Origin: Deltaproteobacteria bacterium
Lineage (GTDB): Bacteria; Desulfobacterota; Desulfarculia; Adiutricales; Adiutricaceae
Length of the DNA stretch: 7,121 nt
Direction of reading: 5' to 3'
NCBI GenBank assembly: GCA_031288745.1
Contig: JAITQT010000156.1
Coordinates: forward strand, 1 to 7,121
The stretch's first letter is position 1; each line of letters starts with the position of its first letter. The notes below the pieces were generated by a model. The model saw only the letters and a list, made by a program, of their open reading frames with translations. It searched no databases and was not told where the DNA came from. Both the position numbers and the translations under genes were made by a program. Below are positions 5,068 through 7,121 of the stretch, piece by piece.

Positions 5068-6258
5068 CCCTTTAATGCAGATAGGAAGCATTTCGCTTCA
5101 TCTTCATACTGAAACCCTACTACGAAGTCGTCAGCATATCTAACAACTATTACGTCTCCTTTGGCCCATGTTGGGTGCCATTGGACCAGCCACCTGTCAA
5201 ACGCATAGTGTAGAAACAGGTTCGCCAATAATGGAGAAATAACTCCCCCCTGTGGCGTTCCCTCGACTACCGCTCGCCAGTTACCCTCCTTCACCACTCC
5301 GCCCTTAAGCCATTTCTATTAGCCGCAGTATGCGTTGGCCAGCAATCCTACATTCCATAAATGCAATTAGATCCTCATGAGCTATGGAATCTAAAAACCC
5401 TTTGATGTCCCCAGCGAGTATCCAGTTCTCTTTCGTTCTGCCAATAGCCACCGCCAATGCCTCTAAGGTCTCATAACCGCCCCTTTTAGGCCTAAACCCG
5501 TAAGAGAAACCCAGAAAATCTTCCTCGTAGATGGCCGATAGTACCCTTGTTACCGCATGTTGGGCTCTTTTATCTTCTACAGCCACTATGCCTAGAGGTC
5601 TCTTCCTTCCATCTGCCTTTGGGATATATACACGCTTAGCTGGCTGAGCCCAATAATTCCCTCCTGCAGCTCCTTAAGTTTTCCTGTCAGATTCTCCTGG
5701 TAGTCTATCCACATCACCCCATCTACTCCAGGCGCAACTCCTCTCTTTAGTAAGTAGAAGCTCTCCTCAAGCAATTAAGGTGTTACATGATGAAGCCGCG
5801 CCGTGAATTTGGAACTCTTATCCTTCTTGGCCCGTTCGCGCACACGAGTTAGTCCGCTATTTATCAGGTCTCTTTTCACTCCTTCTTCGGGAGATACTTC
5901 GTTTTCGTTCCAGTTCTGCGTTAGGGACCTGGTTTCTTACCTCGTGTTCTCCAGAGTCCGCCCCTTCCCTCCAGAGCCTCCGCCCACCCACAAGCGGCAG
6001 TTGTTCGGCCCCTTCATCAGTACTACGAGCGAATCTGACTTCTCTGCCCCGTACCTACATAGATTACGCATTCCGCTTCCTACGCCGTCCACGATTTCCA
6101 TTAACCAGGGAGAGACAAAGATCTCACTGTTCTCATACAAAACGTTTAGGTAACAGGCCAGGGTCTCTGACACCGTGGGGCCCCACTGAGGCTCGCTAAA
6201 ACGCCATCATGGGTACTTTCTTGTGCTGGTTACAAAGCATAGGCGCTCACAAATTAGT

Positions 6259-6356
6259 GACTTTCGGGGCTCAATAGCTAGCCTATTACCTCCCCTCTCT
6301 ACTCTTCGTAGGCACCCTCACGGATGTCTATACAAGACTCGGGGCTTACTCGCTAG
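6259..6356. repeat. Pair of short direct repeats beside the intron 5' end
   Basis: A motif with core CGGGGCT, beginning GACT and ending GCTAG, occurs at 6259-6281 and again at 6336-6356. The two differ by a few substitutions and a two-base length change. The surrounding stretch 6251-6418 has no gene. On the minus strand this is the 5' exon of the group II intron, so one repeat lies within ten bases of the insertion site. No function is evident. Confidence 0.4.
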
Positions 6357-6418
6357 CTAAGCTTTAATCTTAGAAATTATTCCTCTCTTATATTGTGCTG
6401 GTTTATCCAGTCGCTATC

Positions 6419-6614
6419 GTAACCGTTCACAAGTCCTTCAAGGAGGCCGAAGGCGCTTTGAGATCTTAGCAGCGCCTTCTTCTCTGTTAGCATGGCTTTA
6501 ATGGATTTTTCAAATTGCGAGAAAAAATGTCAACCATTAGTCCCTATTAAGCCTTATTTTCAGTCGAGCGGGAAGTCGAAGACAAGGTCTTAACGAGGGC
6601 TTGTGAACGGTTAC
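6419..6614. mobile_element. 196-bp inverted-repeat (MITE-like) element, complete copy
   Basis: The left end GTAACCGTTCACAAGTCCTT (6419-6438) is matched by an inverted right end (6614 back to about 6595) with identical GTAACCGTTCACAAG and only a few differences after it. A perfect 9-bp internal hairpin, GAAGGCGCT/AGCGCCTTC (6449-6457, 6471-6479), follows the left end. There is no coding frame. Flanking 8-mers (TCGCTATC and CAGAGCTT) do not match, so no target duplication remains. The ends resemble those of the 257-bp element at 3310-3566, suggesting the same mobilising transposase family (IS66-like by its GTAA start), which is an inference. Confidence 0.8.
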
Positions 6615-6670
6615 CAGAGCTTAACTAGTACTACAACAGTAGATCATTTATTTACTCATCTACATTCTTA

Positions 6671-7121
6671 TCAAGTTACGAAAGATAAACGGGGAAACAA
6701 TTTTTTGCAATATGAATAGAACGATTTTGAATAGATTTTTAACCTATAGCTAATAGTTTTAAAAGTTTTCATAACTAAAGAGTCATCCCCCGTGAACACA
6801 GCGCTAAACAGCATGCGTAAGTTTCCTGTTGTCAATGGTAATCTTTGAATCGTCCTCTCTCTCATTAACAGCTTTGTAAACCTCTTTCCTTTGCTCGGAA
6901 AGATCATCAAAGTTAACTGAGAACTTCCCGCGCATGAGTTGCAAAAACAGATGAACCACAAATACTATAAGGAAATGCCGCCGCCAGCCGATCCAAAACC
7001 TTCCTTCATAGTGGTCCAAGCCAAGATCCGATTTACATTCTTCAAAGCATTGCTCTATCGGCCATCGCCGTAGCGCCAGTTCCGTGAATTTTTCAGCTGG
7101 AGTATCCTCAGCAGCGTTGCT
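6671..7121 (-). pseudogene. IS701/IS4-like transposase C-terminus, broken and partial
   Basis: From the window edge the minus strand reads LALRRWPIEQCFEECKSDLG then LDHYEGRFWIGWRRHFLIVF and VVHLFLQLMRGKF. This is the C-terminal part of a DDE transposase of the IS701/IS4 type; the E of FEECK is the likely catalytic Glu. The frame then runs to a stop at 6804, while a better match to the usual C-terminal tail (LPLTTGNLRMLFSAVF, then a basic helix ISYRLKIYSKSFYSYCKKLF) continues in another frame to 6671. A frameshift near 6830-6860 is therefore likely. The N-terminal part and left end lie outside the window. A small inverted repeat GTAGAT/ATCTAC (6639-6644, 6658-6663) lies just beyond the gene's end. 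Confidence 0.82.

Larger units (their letters stand above)
4433..5936 (-). pseudogene. ltrA: Group II intron reverse transcriptase/maturase, broken
   Basis: Segments in order on the minus strand: N-terminal KKDKSSKFTARLHHVT, then VAPGVDGV, YIPKADGRKRPLG, EEDFLGFSYGFRPKRGGYET, EGTPQGGVISPLLANLFLHY, the catalytic VVRYADDFVVGF, then KTRLIEFE, GKPETFDFLGFTHICG, VQGYFNYFA and the C-terminal VLHPYAEERFDAKHPEKSPV. All are standard for the bacterial LtrA-like reverse transcriptase, maturase (X) and C-terminal regions. Lesions: TAA at 5775-5777, frameshifts near 5660, 5310, 4738 and 4520, TGA at 4889-4891 (an Arg CGA in the family), and a 110-bp insertion at 4952-5061. No good start codon was found; the frame is open upstream to 5936. 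The YADD motif survives but the protein cannot be made. Confidence 0.95.
4374..6250 (-). mobile_element. Group II intron (full-length, inactive)
   Basis: A group II intron is a self-splicing ribozyme that moves by retrohoming using its encoded reverse transcriptase/maturase. The proposed 5' end is GTGAGCG at 6250, close to the GUGYG consensus. Downstream on the minus strand, 6250-5940 has no gene but matches the expected domain I region of this intron class, for example GGTGTCAGAGACCCTGGCCT and CGTTTTGTATGAGAACAGTG. The ORF lies in domain IV, domain V is at 4416-4448, and domain VI ends at about 4374 in GCGAT. The total of about 1.88 kb is normal for a bacterial ORF-containing intron. The reverse transcriptase is destroyed and carries a nested 110-bp element, so it cannot move on its own. 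The 5' boundary is approximate; the class is not assigned with certainty. Confidence 0.82.

Noticed and set aside
5803..6173. Open frames on both strands upstream of the maturase
   Set aside because: These positions are the structured RNA part of the group II intron (domain I onward). The frames are fortuitous and their residues are unlike proteins.
4203..6614. A single large transposon bounded by the left end at 4203 and the right end at 6614
   Set aside because: The two outer flanks share no duplication, and 6419-6614 already has its own pair of ends. Two separate copies explain the data better.
1..7121. tRNA, rRNA or CRISPR arrays
   Set aside because: No cloverleaf with a T-loop motif, no rRNA tract and no regularly spaced direct repeats were seen.

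Overview
This window looks like a piece of a bacterial chromosome in which a small flagellar-regulation island sits among decaying mobile DNA. The only genes that look intact are an unrecognised 186-residue protein (2355-2915), flgM for the anti-sigma-28 factor (2972-3277), and possibly a very small cysteine-motif protein (3721-3927). A near-consensus sigma-28 promoter stands directly upstream of the first two. FlgM and the promoter point to a flagellated Gram-negative lineage. Many stop codons, frameshifts and nested insertions point to a genome in early reductive decay, as in host-associated bacteria. I would guess a Desulfobacterota (Deltaproteobacteria)-like organism, but only weakly.

Layout: 1-79 is the right part of a short inverted-repeat element cut by the window edge. 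80-514 shows nothing recognisable. 515-1886 (minus) is an IS110-type transposase pseudogene. 1887-2302 is non-coding with one strong 12-bp palindrome. 2303-3277 is the sigma-28 promoter, the unknown gene and flgM. 3310-3566 is a 257-bp inverted-repeat element with a perfect 8-bp target duplication. 3567-4202 is eroded sequence with a small cysteine-motif ORF and a degraded minus-strand reading frame. 4203-4373 is a truncated copy of a second inverted-repeat element. About 4374-6250 (minus) is a whole but dead group II intron, with domains V and VI recognisable and a multiply broken reverse transcriptase/maturase. That gene is itself interrupted by a 110-bp inverted-repeat element whose removal restores the reading frame. 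6251-6418 holds a pair of short direct repeats. 6419-6614 is a complete copy of the second inverted-repeat element. 6671-7121 (minus) is the broken C-terminal end of an IS701/IS4-like transposase.

The best new material is the set of small non-autonomous elements. One family is 110 bp, with ends GATCGAAGCGCAAAAA. The others share GTAACnGTTCAC ends: a 257-bp element with an IS66-like 8-bp duplication, and a ~196-bp element with an internal hairpin present in two copies. None encodes a protein. They apparently spread using transposases that are not in this window. The functional theme of the intact genes is late flagellar control: sigma-28 transcribes flgM, whose product inhibits sigma-28. The expected flgN and flgK are not found downstream.
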